A stretch of DNA of 64,000 nt from Tribonema minus (Eukaryota; Sar; Xanthophyceae; Tribonematales; Tribonemataceae). Below the pieces are notes generated by a model that was not told where the DNA came from, ran no database searches, and saw nothing but the letters and a program-made list of their open reading frames with translations. The DNA lies in NCBI GenBank assembly GCA_017506865.1, contig JAFCMP010000523.1:620001-684000 (forward strand), given 5' to 3'. Numbering within the stretch: position 1 is the stretch's first letter; the number at the start of each line of letters is the position of its first letter. Below, piece by piece: positions 49,796-62,012 of this stretch. The translations under genes and the position numbers were made by a program.

Positions 49796-52700
49796 CTAAT
49801 CATACAGGGGCATAGACTGCATGCACGCCATACACTCGAATGCGCGCTGCCGTGTCAGCGGACCAGCAGAACAGCACCAGAAAATTGTGCGACTCACGCT
49901 CGGCGTCGTCTGCCCCGGCAGCCGCCCAGGACCGTTCTTGGCACCCTTTCGCGACTCCGCCGTTGACTGCAGCTGGCTGATCTCCGAATCCCACGGCGTA
50001 GAGGGCTCATTGCGTGCGCCCTGCCGCCGGCCCGCAGCGCCCAGCAGCTCGGGGTTGGTGATGCGCAGAGCGCTGCCGCCCGGTGCCGCGGCAGCAGCGG
50101 CGGCGCCTGCTGCGTTGCACGACGCGCACACAAGCGGACGGCGGGCAGACTCTCAGGCGATGAATGTGTAGTCGTGCGGTTCACAGCAGACGTGCGTTGG
50201 CGCGTGGGTGCGCATGGACGGTCACGGTGTTGGCAATTGCTGAGGTGCTCAGCAGCTCTGTGCTGCTGGTCATGGCATGCTGCGCACGCTGAAGCGCGCT
50301 GGTTCTTCACCGTCGTGCCCGCTCGCCATGACCCCGACGCGGCCGTCTATTGCATGCACTGCGAGCGCATGCACGTCGTGAAAGGCGGCGCAAGGCCCTT
50401 GCAGCAGCGCGTTGAGGTGCGAAGCGGGCAAACGGTCCAAATTGCTTGCGAGTGCATTGCAGCTGTACATCATTCCAAAGTGTCGCAGCAGCGGCGCTGG
50501 GGCGTCGGCGATGGCGCGCTCTCCACCCAACTGTGCATACATTCAGCAACTGATGATGCTCTCGCCTATGTCACGCCTCCGCTACCACCACGTTGACATA
50601 CATTAGAACACCTCGATGATGCCTCAACATATCTGTCGCATGAGAGTTGAAGTACAAATGAAGTACCTGCTTCTAGCGGCGACCGCGTTGCGGCGGCAGC
50701 AGCAAGCAGGTTGGCGACGGCCAGCTCCTCCTTCTGCCTCGAGCCGCACGCCGCAGGTGACGGCGCCGGGCGATGGCGCCGCTGCCCTTCCTGTGGTGGT
50801 TTTGAATGTGCAGTGTGAAGCTCAATGTTGAAGTCTCTGTGTCATGAAAGGAGAAAGTGTGCCGCGAACCGCGCGCTGCGGGGCACGGCATTGCGCAACG
50901 ATGCCGCCATGCGCTGATGCTTTACAGGGGGGTTGCTGGCTGCGTGGAGCGTGCGCAATGCCGCGACTGGCGGTGCAGCAGCAGGATCCATGCTGGGCCG
51001 CAATTTCTCTAAGGCCTGTGCTGTGCTGCGCTGCAGTTCCTAGCAGCTGCAGCGCAGATGTGGACACAAATGGCCATGGTGTGTGCTGCAAGGGGGCCTG
51101 CGATGAAGTCAACTTCAACTTCAACCTCAACCCATGCATTTGGGGCAAGCAGGCAGTGCCCGCTGTGGCCGAGAGCCAGAAGAGTGGGCTGCGAGCACAG
51201 CCGAATTACACTACATGGAGTGTTGCATTCCATGGAGACATGATGGTGCAACACGTAGTAATGATGAACGCTCCGCACAATGATATTTGCACGAGCTGAA
51301 GAGTCGAGCAAGCATCATCAAACTCGAACCCAGACACAGGTGCCATCACGCAATCTCCAACTACGATCACGACGCCGGGCTGAGCCCTGTGACAGCAAAG
51401 CCACGCACCGCATTTTGACATGACGCTCGCCCCTGTAGACAACGCGTGCATCCCCCACCCCTCAACACTCATGCCGCATGTTCACAGCCTTTCAGCATTG
51501 CACGCACGGACCACACGACGTACCCAGCTAGCGCCCCCTCCTGTGTCCACGCCCAGGTGCTGCAGGGGGGCCCCCCACTCCCCCCCGCGCGGCGGCGGAG
51601 GCTCAGCTCGCCACAGCGCTCGCGTCTCCGCATCCAGCGCCATGCGCCGCACCCACTCCTCCTGTTTGGCGGCGGCGCCGCGGCCAGTGTAGCCGCCGCC
51701 GCCGCTGCGCACGGCGCCGCCGTTGCGCACCTTGACGCGTCCGCCGCCGCCGACGACTTTTGAGGTGGCGCGCTGCTGGTATGGGTAGGTAGCGGGGTAC
51801 ACGGCGCGGGTACAGCGGTGTTAGCGCATGTTGCAGGTGCAGCTCATGCATGCCTGAAGTTTGGTCAATCTCAAGGCGTTTGTGGTGCAAGTGCACCGGC
51901 ACAAGCTCGTGCAGTCTGCGCTGCTGCTGGCTCACACACAATCTGCGGTCGCTGTCACACTTGTAGGCTGGGGCCTGCTGCTGCTGCGCAACGGCTGTTG
52001 CCGTCATTGGGTGCCAAAATGCCCGCCAATGGCAGCACACGCGCGCCGCTGCCGTGTTCATGTGACAGTACGCAATCAATACGCCGCGCTTCCTGCTGCG
52101 TGACAAAGGCCTCACTGGCAGCGCTCATGTCGTGTTGACCGCGCTAAAAAGAGCTTGCCATGGCAGTGATCTGAAATGTGTTGTCGCAGACGCACCTGCG
52201 CAGCGCTGTCATCGCTATCATACGCCTCCCCGCCGCCGCCGCCGCCGCCACCGCCGGCCGGCACAAACACGCGGCGATACGGATTGTCATCATCCTCCGT
52301 TGCAGTTACACGCCGCTTCTTGCCAGGGTCGGGAACCGCAGGTGCGCCAGCAACGGGCGCGACAGCGGCGGTGGCGGCAGCGGCTGCGGCTGCGTCCTGC
52401 GTGCGGCGCCGCACGCGGATCGGAGACCGTTCCTCTGGCGCAGTCTGCGCGTCAGCAAACAGGAGGGTCGGGATTGAGTCAGGGTTAGGGGTATGCATGT
52501 GTGGGTATGCAGGGGATGCGTGAGTGGCGTAGGCGCCGCAGGGTCCGCAGGCGGCGCATGTGGCCATCGCTGCTGCGTGCGCCACTTGCGGTTTGTGTCG
52601 GCGGGGTGTCCGAGAGCGGACAATGCGGGGCAAGTGACAGCACTCGCACGCATGCAGGTACTCCTCCTCTACTGCAGCCACATCCAAGAAGCACGCCGAC

Positions 52701-55051
52701 AGCACACTGATGAACTGGTACGCATGTATAAGCAGAATTGCTGAAGCCGTCACACTGCTGTGAAACTGCCATTGTGTGCGCACGCGCTCACCGGGTCCAG
52801 GCACTCCAGGTCGCCGCCGTTGGTCCTCTGCAGCTTCTGGAAGTACTTCTGCGCGTGCGTGCGCGTCTGCACCACCGTGCGCGTCCCCACCATCGCCGCA
52901 ATGGTGCGCCACTCGCGCCCGTACAGGTTGAGCGCCTGGCAGGGGCGCGCGCGCGACGGGGGCGGTGGCGAACAGTGACACTCGTGAGCAGCAGCGCTCA
53001 GCGGCAGGAGTGGAGCGTCACCAATACAAAAGCGGTGTGCCTGCGCCACGCCTCACGCGTGCGCACGCAAAGCGATGGTGCACGATGCAGCGCTTGGATG
53101 CATCAAGTTGAAGTGGCACGTCACATGCACAATGGGGCATACTGTGTCATGCCGTGTTTGGGGCGCCAGCGACCAGATGATTCATGCAGAGTTGCTCAGT
53201 TGCATGGTGCTGAAGGGGCGGGGCGTTTGCATGGCCGCGGCATGCTAGTGCCTTGGTGTTGCTCACAGCCATCTGGAGGCTAGGGCTAGCAGGCATGGGC
53301 CCTTGCAGACACGCCGAGCGCTGCTGCACTTATTTAGGAGCCCTGATGCACGAGAAAGGTTCAAGTGTGCAGCGCTGCTGCCCGATGTAGACGTGATGAT
53401 TTCACAACATAACGTAGGTGAGTATTGATCTGTACACCACAACCTTGCTGATTGAACTAAGCGCACGCTTCATATTGCCACTCGGTGGGCCGACAGGGCT
53501 CGCCACTGTCCACCCCTCCCCTCATCCCCTTCTCTGCCGTGAATTCATGAATGAACCATTTGAATGATGACACCACCCCATGCAAACTTCTAGCTGACCT
53601 TGACAAACAGATCGTGCTCAGCCTTGGTCCAGCGCCCTGTATGCTCCTTGCCCGCCTGACACACGCGCCCCGCCGGCGTTGGGCTCCTGCCGCCGCCGTC
53701 GTCGTCGCTGGCGTCATCAGCCGGGTTTGGCTGCTGTACATACATGAGACAGAGCACGTGTGGATTGCAAACTGTCAGCCCCTTCACGGCTTCATGCTTG
53801 TGCTCATCAGAGCGGTTCAGTGTCCGTATCGTGCAGTGGGCGGACGTACAGCAGAACCCAAGCCCACACGCTCACCCTGGAAGGCTGCCTGCTGCGCCGC
53901 CCCGTGCTCTCCGCCTGCTCGCCGTAGTACTCCGCGCCAGCATTGTGCTGAGCACTGCTTCCCCCATAGTCACCGCCCCCGTACGCTCCGCCCGGTGCCC
54001 CCCTATCCTCAACATCCTCGTCATCATCATCTTCGTATGGCTCGTCGCCACGGCGCTCATTGTGCGTGCCCCCAACGTCCGCGCTGTCGTCGCTTGCAGC
54101 GTAGCTGTCGCCGCCACCGCCGCCGCCGCCGTTGCCGCCTCTGGTGCGCCGCTGCTGCTGCTGCTGCTGCTGCTGCGGGCTTGGCCACTGATTGCCGTCG
54201 CTGTTGAACTGTGCCGCCGTACGCGCATCGCGCAGGCCGTTGATCTCGCGCACTGCCTGCATTGCGCTCGGCGTGATCAAGTCCTCCACTCTCAGGCGCC
54301 CGCCACCGCTGCTGCCGCCGCCGCCGCCGCCACCGGTGCTGTTGGTGTGCGCTGCCGCCGCCGCTGATGCTCCGTAGGGCGACGTCGTAACGACTGAAAG
54401 CTGCGGTGCCTGTCGAGCCGTGCTGCGCGGAGGTGCGTCGGGTGCTCTGACATTTGGGGCGGGGAGCATGGGCTGCTGCTGCGCAGATGCCGCTGCTGCC
54501 GCTGCCGCTGCCGGCGCTGACTTGCTTGAAGGGGCACTGAAGGGGAAGGCTGCGGTGCTGCTGTTGCCGCGGCTGTCAGGGGTGGGGGGGAGGGAGGCGC
54601 GCGCGTTGGAGGCGCTGTCAAAACCTCTGGCGTTTGCATGCACATTCAAAGCACGCCCAAATACGCTTTGACGCGCCCCAGTCAGGTAATGCGTGTGAGC
54701 AGGCAAGGAGGACTTGATGGCATACAAGTGCACCTCACGAGAAGCTGTGGTGAATGCTCTTGTGCATGAAACTGTACAGTACGGCCCCCAGGGAAGCCAT
54801 ATGTGGGTGCCGGATTCATGTTGAACATGCGCAATGAACATTTTGCACAGCCACAGCCACAGCGACTGTGACAGCACTCACCCATCAAAGTAATCATCAT
54901 GTCCAGCCCCCATCTCGAACTGCACAGCATCAGCGTAAGCCTGCCCCCTCGGCCGCTTCGGAGACTCGCTCTCGGCGCTGTTGACATCGAATGATCGGTC
55001 AGCAGCCTTGGTGACTGACGACCTATGTGTCATCACGACGCCAGGATCCAT
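49796..55051 (-). CDS. MYB-like SHAQKYF-type DNA-binding protein
   Basis: Nuclear single-repeat MYB protein of the SHAQKYF class, probably a transcription regulator. Exons: 54882..55051, 53876..54626, 53599..53733, 52792..52935, 52196..52444, 51551..51772, 50667..50733, 49898..50109 and 49796..49846; 2001 nt, 666 residues, all phases consistent. The MYB repeat (about 338-388) is assembled from two exons: GRWTKAEHDLFVK, then ALNLYGREWRTIAAMVGTR and VVQTRTHAQKYFQKLQ, so THAQKYF replaces the usual SHAQKYF. The N-terminal 330 residues are Ser/Ala/Gly/Gln-rich, with an acidic DEPYEDDDDEDVED patch and a possible nuclear signal SPKRPRG. The C-terminal part has GKKRRV and acidic-Ser DSDDSAAQ. The donor of 51551..51772 and the last 51-nt exon are the weakest calls; the final 51-nt intron has no stop and could be retained. 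Its stop is only 47 bp from the HDAC start. Confidence 0.83.
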
Positions 55052-55855
55052 TTTTTATCGGAGCAATAGTAGAACTGTGCTGCTCGCCTCAGAGAATCCT
55101 TTTGCACACGGTGTTGCTGTTGGTTGCTAGTTCGCAGGGTTCGTTATTTTCACAACTGACGCTTTTCCGCACACACACGCCAGCCAGCGTGGCTTTCAGC
55201 TTGACAGAGCTCGGGACCTGATCCGTCGGATTCCAGCACGAGCTTGAAGCAAGGAACTGCTAGAACGTGGTGGTGGCGGGCGAGAGGCTGTTCTCTCACT
55301 AGTAGTTCTCAACTTCCTGTGAGATCTTTTCCTGAACGAGCAGCGCGCCGGGATAAGGCAGGCGTCGACTAGCTTCCCCTCGCCAATAAACCTCCGATCT
55401 GTACTCACAGATGCTCCAATGCCTGGAGCCTGCTCGCTACGTGTGTCGCAGGAAGAATTGCCCGGCAAAGATCGCACAAAAAAAAAGTCGTTTCCTTTGA
55501 AAGTTTAGGTTTTTGCTGTTTTTTGTTTGTTTTTAAAACGGTCCACAAATTCCTTACCATTGATTTGGGAGAGGCAGTATTTCAGCCGCGTGGGTGATGG
55601 GGCAGATGATGGGACACGAAATTGGAGCAAAATTTGGGTGAAGTTGGCACTGACTTGCAGTTTGAGTAGCAGAAGCTGAAGGAGGCTTCCTCCTCTAGAA
55701 CGATGATTGAAAGGGGGTTGAGCAAGTGCTGACGCTCCTTGTTGCATCGCATGGCAGCCCTGGCGGCGGATATACCACTTCAAGAACGCCAATTTTGAGC
55801 CGCGCTGCGGCAGCTGGGGGCTAGCGTTCTTGCTGGCGCCTCAAACAGGCAGCAG
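55052..55855. other. Upstream region of the MYB gene, no gene seen
   Basis: Probably the MYB 5' UTR and promoter. AT-rich tracts (poly-A at 55478..55486 and ttttgttttttgtttgttttt at 55511..55535) but no exon-like frame. Confidence 0.45.
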
Positions 55856-56200
55856 ATGTTGGCAATGCTTCAGTTTGCTGCAGTTGAAGATGCACCAGCC
55901 TTGCAGATGCTTCAGTTTGCTGCAGTTGAAGATGCACCAGCCTTGCAGAAGACGGCGTGCGCAGCAGCTTTCAACTGGTTGTTGCCGGGCGGCGCGGCGT
56001 CGCTCAAGGAGCGCAGCTGCGGCTTTGATGCCAGGGAGGATATCAAGTGCTGGCAATCATGGAAGAGGATCAAAATGGCACATGAGCATGCGATTGCGCT
56101 GTGGAAGCTGCTGCGCAGTGAGGTGCTCCTGCTGGAGGCGCAGCCAACGAAGGAGGTGCTGTCACAGGAGCTGGACTGGAAGATTGTGGGCCTGCATTGA
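55856..56200 (+). CDS. Small ORF of unknown function with internal 42-bp duplication
   Basis: Open frame of 114 residues; I recognise no family. Its first 42-bp unit (MLQFAAVEDAPALQ) is repeated exactly, at 55865..55906 and 55907..55948. The rest (FNWLLPGGAASLKERSCGFDAREDIKCWQSWKR...LWKLLRSEVLLLEAQPTKEVLSQELDWKI) has a plausible amino-acid mix for a helical protein. Near its end AAGATT|gtgggc could be a donor for a 53-bp intron ending ttttccacag at about 56239, which would change the C-terminus. It may be one exon of a larger or decayed gene. Confidence 0.35.
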   Translation: MLAMLQFAAVEDAPALQMLQFAAVEDAPALQKTACAAAFNWLLPGGAASLKERSCGFDAREDIKCWQSWKRIKMAHEHAIALWKLLRSEVLLLEAQPTKEVLSQELDWKIVGLH

Positions 56201-59066
56201 CGTCTCAGAGGCGAGCTGTTGCATACTGATTTTCCACAGGCGAGCAAGCGCGATTGCAGCATAGTTGGCATGCTCTTCTGGCGCCTGTCATGATGCCTGC
56301 GCACCTTTCCAGTCACTTGACAGCTCGCATGTGCTGCTCGTGACATGCCTGCGTGTCGCCAATTAGTACTGGCGCGTAGCTGGCAATTGATGGTGAACCT
56401 GTGCCGCTCATCAAGCTCAGTGGCGGCGCAAAACCTATGCTGCGCCATTTACGCTGGCGTCAACGCAAACACACATGACGATGCAGCTGGCGGCGCGCAC
56501 GCGTGCTGCCGCCAATTGAAGCCGGCGGCGGCGCCATGTGCGTGGCTATTCACGGAGCCGGTGGTGCGCACTCAATCTGCCACCTTAAGCAGCCAGCGAG
56601 AGTGGCATATTCTTCACTGCTGATGCAGCATTGCCGCTGCCCATGGATGCAGGCGGCAATTGAATGTCATACGTTGCGGCTCATGCATTCTCAGGCTCAG
56701 CTAGCCGCGGTGATCACAAGCGTTGCTGCACATGCAGTACAGCTTGGTGTTGTGCGCATTAGTGATATGCCCATTCAACGTGAAGCCAGCGACGCCGCAT
56801 CATGCGGCGGCGCGCGCGTTCGCAGCGCCGCCCATTGCATCTGGATGCAATGCGCACATGCATCGCTTGCAGGCAGCTGGCAGCGGCGGTGGTACACAAA
56901 CACTTCGCAGCACTTGGATTTGTCACATCCTACCATGCCCGGTGGCTTGAGTGGGCGCTGCACGGCGCGCAAGTTTGTTTGTCGGGGCGACGGCACACTG
57001 ACCTTGGCTTTCTCTTGGGGTGCATGTTGGCTTGCAAGGTGCTCTTGCTACTGTGTAGCTAGTGAGTTTGCATAGCATGTTTTGTTTATCAGAACCCATA
57101 ACATGTGGACACCTATCTCTGAGCAATGGCGCAGATGTGCTACTGGCAGGGACCATGCCTGAGGGTTGAAACTTCAAAGTTGCCTGTCAAATGCCCTAGA
57201 AGTGAGCAGGATTCTGATTCTGCAAATACGTTGATCACTTTTATTGCATTGGTGATGTGCATTGTGCAGTGTGCATTGAACATGCACATAGCAGATTTTG
57301 TGCATAAATGCTTCATACAGCCATGGACTCTCACCATTGTGGGCACGTGTGGCACCATCAATATGGCAGATTGGTGCTGCTTTTGCACGATTCTGCAGCT
57401 GTGCCCCTGCAGCGGCTGCCACATGTGCTGTGCCGCATGTCTTCATGACTCTGCACACCAGACGCTGACAAATCTTAGGCCTGAAGCCGCGCTGCGCGCG
57501 GCGAGTACGCCCGCGGCGGCGGCAGCGAATTTTAGCCGAAATCTCCTCTTTTTCCCTCTTTTCTTCCCCCTTTTTTTTCCTTTTTTTCCCCTCAAACCCA
57601 CACAGCTAAAAATTTGCCGATTTGTCTCCACACGAAGCCCAGATTTCCAAGTTGACTGAGAGATCAAATACAGCCTCTTGCCTTCTTTTTTTGAATGAAT
57701 TAAATCAGTAGCAAGCTGAAACTCAAATGTAGCTGACATTCGTCCCCATTTTGCCAACCAACCTCAACTACAGCATTAGTCGCCAAGTCGTGTTTGTCGT
57801 ACGCGTACTGTACATGCACACTTGCGAATCGTTGGCTACTCGTCAGTGCATGGCCAGATAGGGTCAAACATGTGTGTGCTCATGCTTGCCCATTTTGAAA
57901 CAAAAGCGTCTGGGCCAGATGCTGGTTAAGCTTCCCCCCTTCACCCCGCGGAGGTCATCCTCAGTACAGGACAACGTCGACAGTACACCAACGCACCCTC
58001 TGAAAACCCCCCGCGGCTGCCTTCGACACCTTCCAGGAATTTTCTAGCTGGGAAAATGCTCAAAATGCTGCTCTTCATACCACTAGGAAGGTAAAGCGAA
58101 GCAAGCGGCTGACAGCGATGATGAAGTCTAGGTTTCGCGCAACCTCTGCACCGGTGGCCATGCCTGACAGCGATATCCCAGCACACCTGCGGCTCGAAAC
58201 AAAACCCAACAGCCCTCGCGCATAATCATCCAGTGATTATAGTGATAGTGATCATGCTTCCTCTCCGTATATGGCGTCTTGCAAAGGCACTAGAGGTCTT
58301 GCCTGCCTCTGGACAGCGCTTCGAACAATTAAAAAATGGAGTGTCACATGGTGCAGTTTTATGTTGATTTTCTCCCGATCCAAGGAGACTTCGACAGATA
58401 TCCAGATCCAGGCGTAAGCAGATGCCTATGCCTTAAAGTTTCTCAGATACTATGCTATGCACGCCTGCAACTGTAGCTGCTGCATGCACCCCCTGGACCC
58501 CCCCCCCCCCCCCCCCCCCTCAGGGCAGGTCGGCTTCGCGTCACGGGTTGATGATGTGTGTTACATGGTAGGCAGGAGAGCATTTGGAGGGAGTGTGTGC
58601 TCATGATGACCGGCGCACACACCACCCTCCTCGCGGAAATTGCGGGAATGCACATGAGAATACGGGCATGCACGTCTGCAACATGAACAAAGTTCGAAGT
58701 TCGCCCAAACAAACACTTGGCATCACCCGCCCTGCGACTTTGTGGAACACCAAGCGCGGTGTGATGTGCCACTCTGTCTCAGGCTGTCTCAGGTGTAAGG
58801 CCGTCTCAGTATGCTGCACTAGCGACGACCAGTGCTGTGCGGCACCAGCGATCGCCACACCACCGTATGACCATTGCAACCTCTAAGGCCTGCACCAGAC
58901 ACCGTAAAGTTCACTTTTTTTTGCGGAAGTTCGAAAAACTTCATCACTTTTTTGTGCTGGCGGTGGATCGATCAGACAGATCTGAGACGCTAACGGTGAC
59001 AGCACTCTCAAGTGCGGTTGGTCACGGCATTCAAAGCACAAAGACAAGTAAAACAAACATCGCCGC
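56201..59066. other. Region without a recognised gene
   Basis: Frames at 56345..56623 and 56503..57075 are open but resemble nothing and lack supporting splice structure. A pyrimidine tract of about 60 nt lies at 57541..57600 and a C run at 58495..58519. The stretch is AT-richer than the gene-dense part. It may hold decayed coding sequence around 56200..57070. Confidence 0.4.
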
Positions 59067-59381
59067 ATGTCCAGTCCAAGCAGCAACCGCGCAGCTCTGA
59101 AGCTGTACAGGTCCATCTTACATCTGCACAGGACAGTGCTGCCCGCATCGCACCGCGCTGTCGGCGACAAGTACATCAAGGCAGAGTTTAAGGCCCACAA
59201 GGACGCCAAGCCAGAACATGTGCCGCCGTTCATGAGGGGGTGGGAGACCTATAAGGAGAGATTGCGAATGCAGCAGAGCCAGTTTGGCAGGGACTTGAGG
59301 ACAGATGAGCAGCAGTCGCTGACAGCAGAGCAGCAGCAGAAGCTGGAGGAACTTAGAAGCCGAACCAGTGAGACAGACTGA
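59067..59381 (+). CDS. SDHAF3: Succinate dehydrogenase assembly factor 3 (LYR family)
   Basis: Small mitochondrial-matrix LYR protein; SDHAF3/ACN9 helps mature the iron-sulfur subunit of complex II. Single exon, 104 residues. The LYR motif is at residues 13-16 (KLYRSILHLHR), followed by GDKYIKAEFKAHKDA and FMRGWETYKERL, the spacing and wording of ACN9/SDHAF3 rather than other LYRM proteins. The C-terminal 35 residues are a charged, Gln-rich helix. No separate presequence is visible, common in this family. The start is the first ATG in frame, just ahead of the conserved region. Confidence 0.85.
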   Translation: MSSPSSNRAALKLYRSILHLHRTVLPASHRAVGDKYIKAEFKAHKDAKPEHVPPFMRGWETYKERLRMQQSQFGRDLRTDEQQSLTAEQQQKLEELRSRTSETD

Positions 59382-62012
59382 GCCTGCAAGCTGGAGCACA
59401 TCTGAGCCAAAGGTACAACAATTAATTTCAGACAACTTTATTGTGCTCCCTTGTGGCAAAGTTTTCAGCCCGTTGATGAGCTTGCCATTGCATTCAGTGC
59501 AGCATGCAGCACAGGATCTTGCGCCGCTGCATTGCACACCATCGTCTGATCGTGCTGATAGCACTTCTTGTCGGCGGATGACTGTGGTGCTGGCAGAGTG
59601 GCTTATAGTGGGGCACACACAGTGGTGCAATGCAACTGTCGTGGCGACACATTACGCTCTCCAAGTTGTGTCAAGTCTTTGCTGTGCCGTTGCGGTGCAT
59701 GCTCTTGGTAGGCTCGCCGTGAGCGGAACACTTGAGTTTGCTGTGCTGAGTGATCGCTTCTCACGATGCAGCGCTGATCCTCTGTAACGGCAAAGGGTTC
59801 GGTATCTGCTTACATCCACCAGTTGTGGCATGGCATTACGTTGATGCTAAGAACAGACTGAAAGTACATGACAGGTCCATTTGGCCTCGCAACGTCTTTC
59901 TCTAGTGGACTTGTTTTGTAGGGTGCATCAAAGCCCATGCCAGTCAGCAGCGCCTTACCAGTTGCAGAACAGCGCCGAACATGCAGCACCCCTGGCAACA
60001 CACAATGGCAATAACTGAGCGGCATGACCTCGCTTGCGACAGCATGTGCACCACACCTGCAGCAGATGTGACTTGAAATAGCATTAAACTGCCGCCTATT
60101 ATTGTTCATGTCGTAATTTCTTTCTTTTTAAGTTGTGACAGAGGTAGCGATACAATTGCGCTGGGTAGACGGTCTCTGATGAATCAGCTCGCCCTGTTGT
60201 GTTGTTAAAGCCATCGAAGCGGCTCCCAAGTTCACAGCCAACTTCAACTGGCCATGGGTCACTTGCGCACTTTAAACAATCAGTGCTATAGAAAGAGTTC
60301 AACACTCCCTGCCTGTTGCTGCAGCTGCTGGTGGTGCAGATCATTGAGTTGTCACTGACAACTCGTCAGTCAACGCAGCGGCAGACACGCTAGTGCATGC
60401 CCTCGCAGAGTCCACTGGGTCATTATATTCATGATAGCAGTATATGAGCTGGCTCTCGTCGTTGCAAACGTCAAGGACGCTCCACCAGTGAAGCCCGCCG
60501 TTGCTATTACACCAGCTGACCACAACATGTATGCTGTTAGGGTCAGGGTCTAAGGGCCAAAAGTTAAAAAGAACAGCTCCGTTCCTCAACTTGAAGTAGC
60601 TAGAGGTTGGGTGCTTTTATTGCTAAACGTATAATGTCATTGCACAATTTTTCTCCACAGGTTACCCGGGATCACTGGCGGCATCAGCGGTGCTCAAGCA
60701 ACAAACAGGCACATCAGCCGTAGCTGCAGGTGAACGCAAAGTGTGCATCAACGTGAACTCGTCTGTTGGTGTTGATTATCATTTGGTCCTTTTGATGCGC
60801 TATTCAGCGGCTGCTGCGTCACATCAGTGCGCCTGACCTCAGCACACCCTTTTGACATGTCAATGGGGTCTTCCTCTTGACAAAAATAACAATAATTCGC
60901 CTGCGTGCGTGCGCAATCATCGCCGCCAAGTGTTTACTGCATGGCAAGATTGCCTTCTCAGCAACCAATGTTACACCCACGCAAAACAGGTGGACCCAGC
61001 TGATGTGCGTGATGCATGCATGCGTGCCGTTGCGCAGGTACACGAAGTCGTGGGGAGAGTGCTGCAAAGCACAGACTTTCAATCAAGTTCACAAGGTTAC
61101 CTGGCGTGCTCAAGGTTACCTGGCGTGCTTGAGGGGCGTCCACCAGACGATGACAGTACCTAGTCGAGCACCGCATATTGCAGCAGAAGCTGGCAGAGCG
61201 CCGCCAACTCAACTCCTGCAGGCGGCAGGGTATGTGGAAGAAGGGGAAGGGAGGGATGGGGGAATGGGGACAGTATGATCGTAGGACGTTGCTGGAGTGA
61301 CCACAGTGCGCGGACACCGCCTGACAAAAATCATTGCAAAAACAGGGAACTCCGTTGCGTTGTTGGCAACTTGTTGCACGCGCGACCGCTTGCTTCTAGC
61401 AGTCTAGCAGCAAGCAGTGAAACTCCCTGCTGCACCGTCAGGCATCTCATCTTGGTACAACAGGCGTATTGCTTTATAATATAATGTGCTCACGGCCAAC
61501 TAATTGCGTTGTCGATTACAATTTCATTTGTGTTCGTGTTTTTGAGCAGGGCATGTGCTGCTTTTGTACTTGATGCAAGTGAGGAAGAACCTGGGTTGAT
61601 GGTAGGCTCCTGAACAAGTTGATCAGGCAGGCGAGATGAACGCCCCCCTCCCTCTGCTATTGGTTGGCGCTGTAAAATACGCCTTCATGGATGTTCATAC
61701 ACTATTCGTATGTAGACAAACAAAAGGTGCTGCTTGGGTACTGTACAAGTGCAGCTCCTTGATGGTTGCATTTTTGCATCTTCAAGTGCTTTTTCTCATT
61801 TCAGTCTCCACTGGCCGGCATGACATTGGCATTGGCCATGCACTGTGAATCTTGCATCATTTCATTTGAGGAAAGAAAAACAAGAGCTCACGTGCGTACG
61901 TACCGCGAACAGCCACTTTGGCAGGGTCACGAAACCGTTTTCGTTTTACTTGTTTTTTTTTCTTGGGGTTGTGTGCAACGAGTGCTGCAGCAGCAGGACT
62001 CTGCGATCGATC
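59382..62012. other. Region with only candidate exons
   Basis: No gene can be assembled. Plus-strand segments bounded by splice signals occur at 60992..61039 (VDPADVRDACMRAVAQ) and 61187..61231 (QKLAERRQLNSCRRQ), and a minus-strand candidate at 60341..60602 is listed separately. The direct repeat caaggttacctggcgtgct occurs twice at 61092..61130. Confidence 0.35.
60341..60602 (-). CDS. Candidate exon, unidentified protein
   Basis: Frame preceded by an acceptor-like cctctag and reading YFKLRNGAVLFNFWPL, then HVVVSWCNSNGGLHWW, ending at a stop at 60341. The composition, with aromatic resid­ues and few Cys/Ala runs, looks like real protein. The LRNGAVLFNF stretch faintly recalls the C-terminal part of prolyl 4-hydroxylases, but the expected metal and oxoglutarate ligands cannot be aligned. 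I could not find upstream exons. It could equally be a decayed fragment. Confidence 0.3.

Noticed and set aside
53551-54367. Plus-strand open frames of about 210 residues opposite the MYB gene
   Set aside because: Shadows of the Ser/Gly/Gln-rich minus-strand exon.
57443-57757. Lys-rich minus-strand frame over the pyrimidine tract
   Set aside because: Produced by the poly-pyrimidine run; no other support.
60992-61231. Two small plus-strand exons (VDPADVRDACMRAVAQ and QKLAERRQLNSCRRQ)
   Set aside because: Splice signals are good but no flanking exons or family could be found, and the minus strand of the same stretch is also open.
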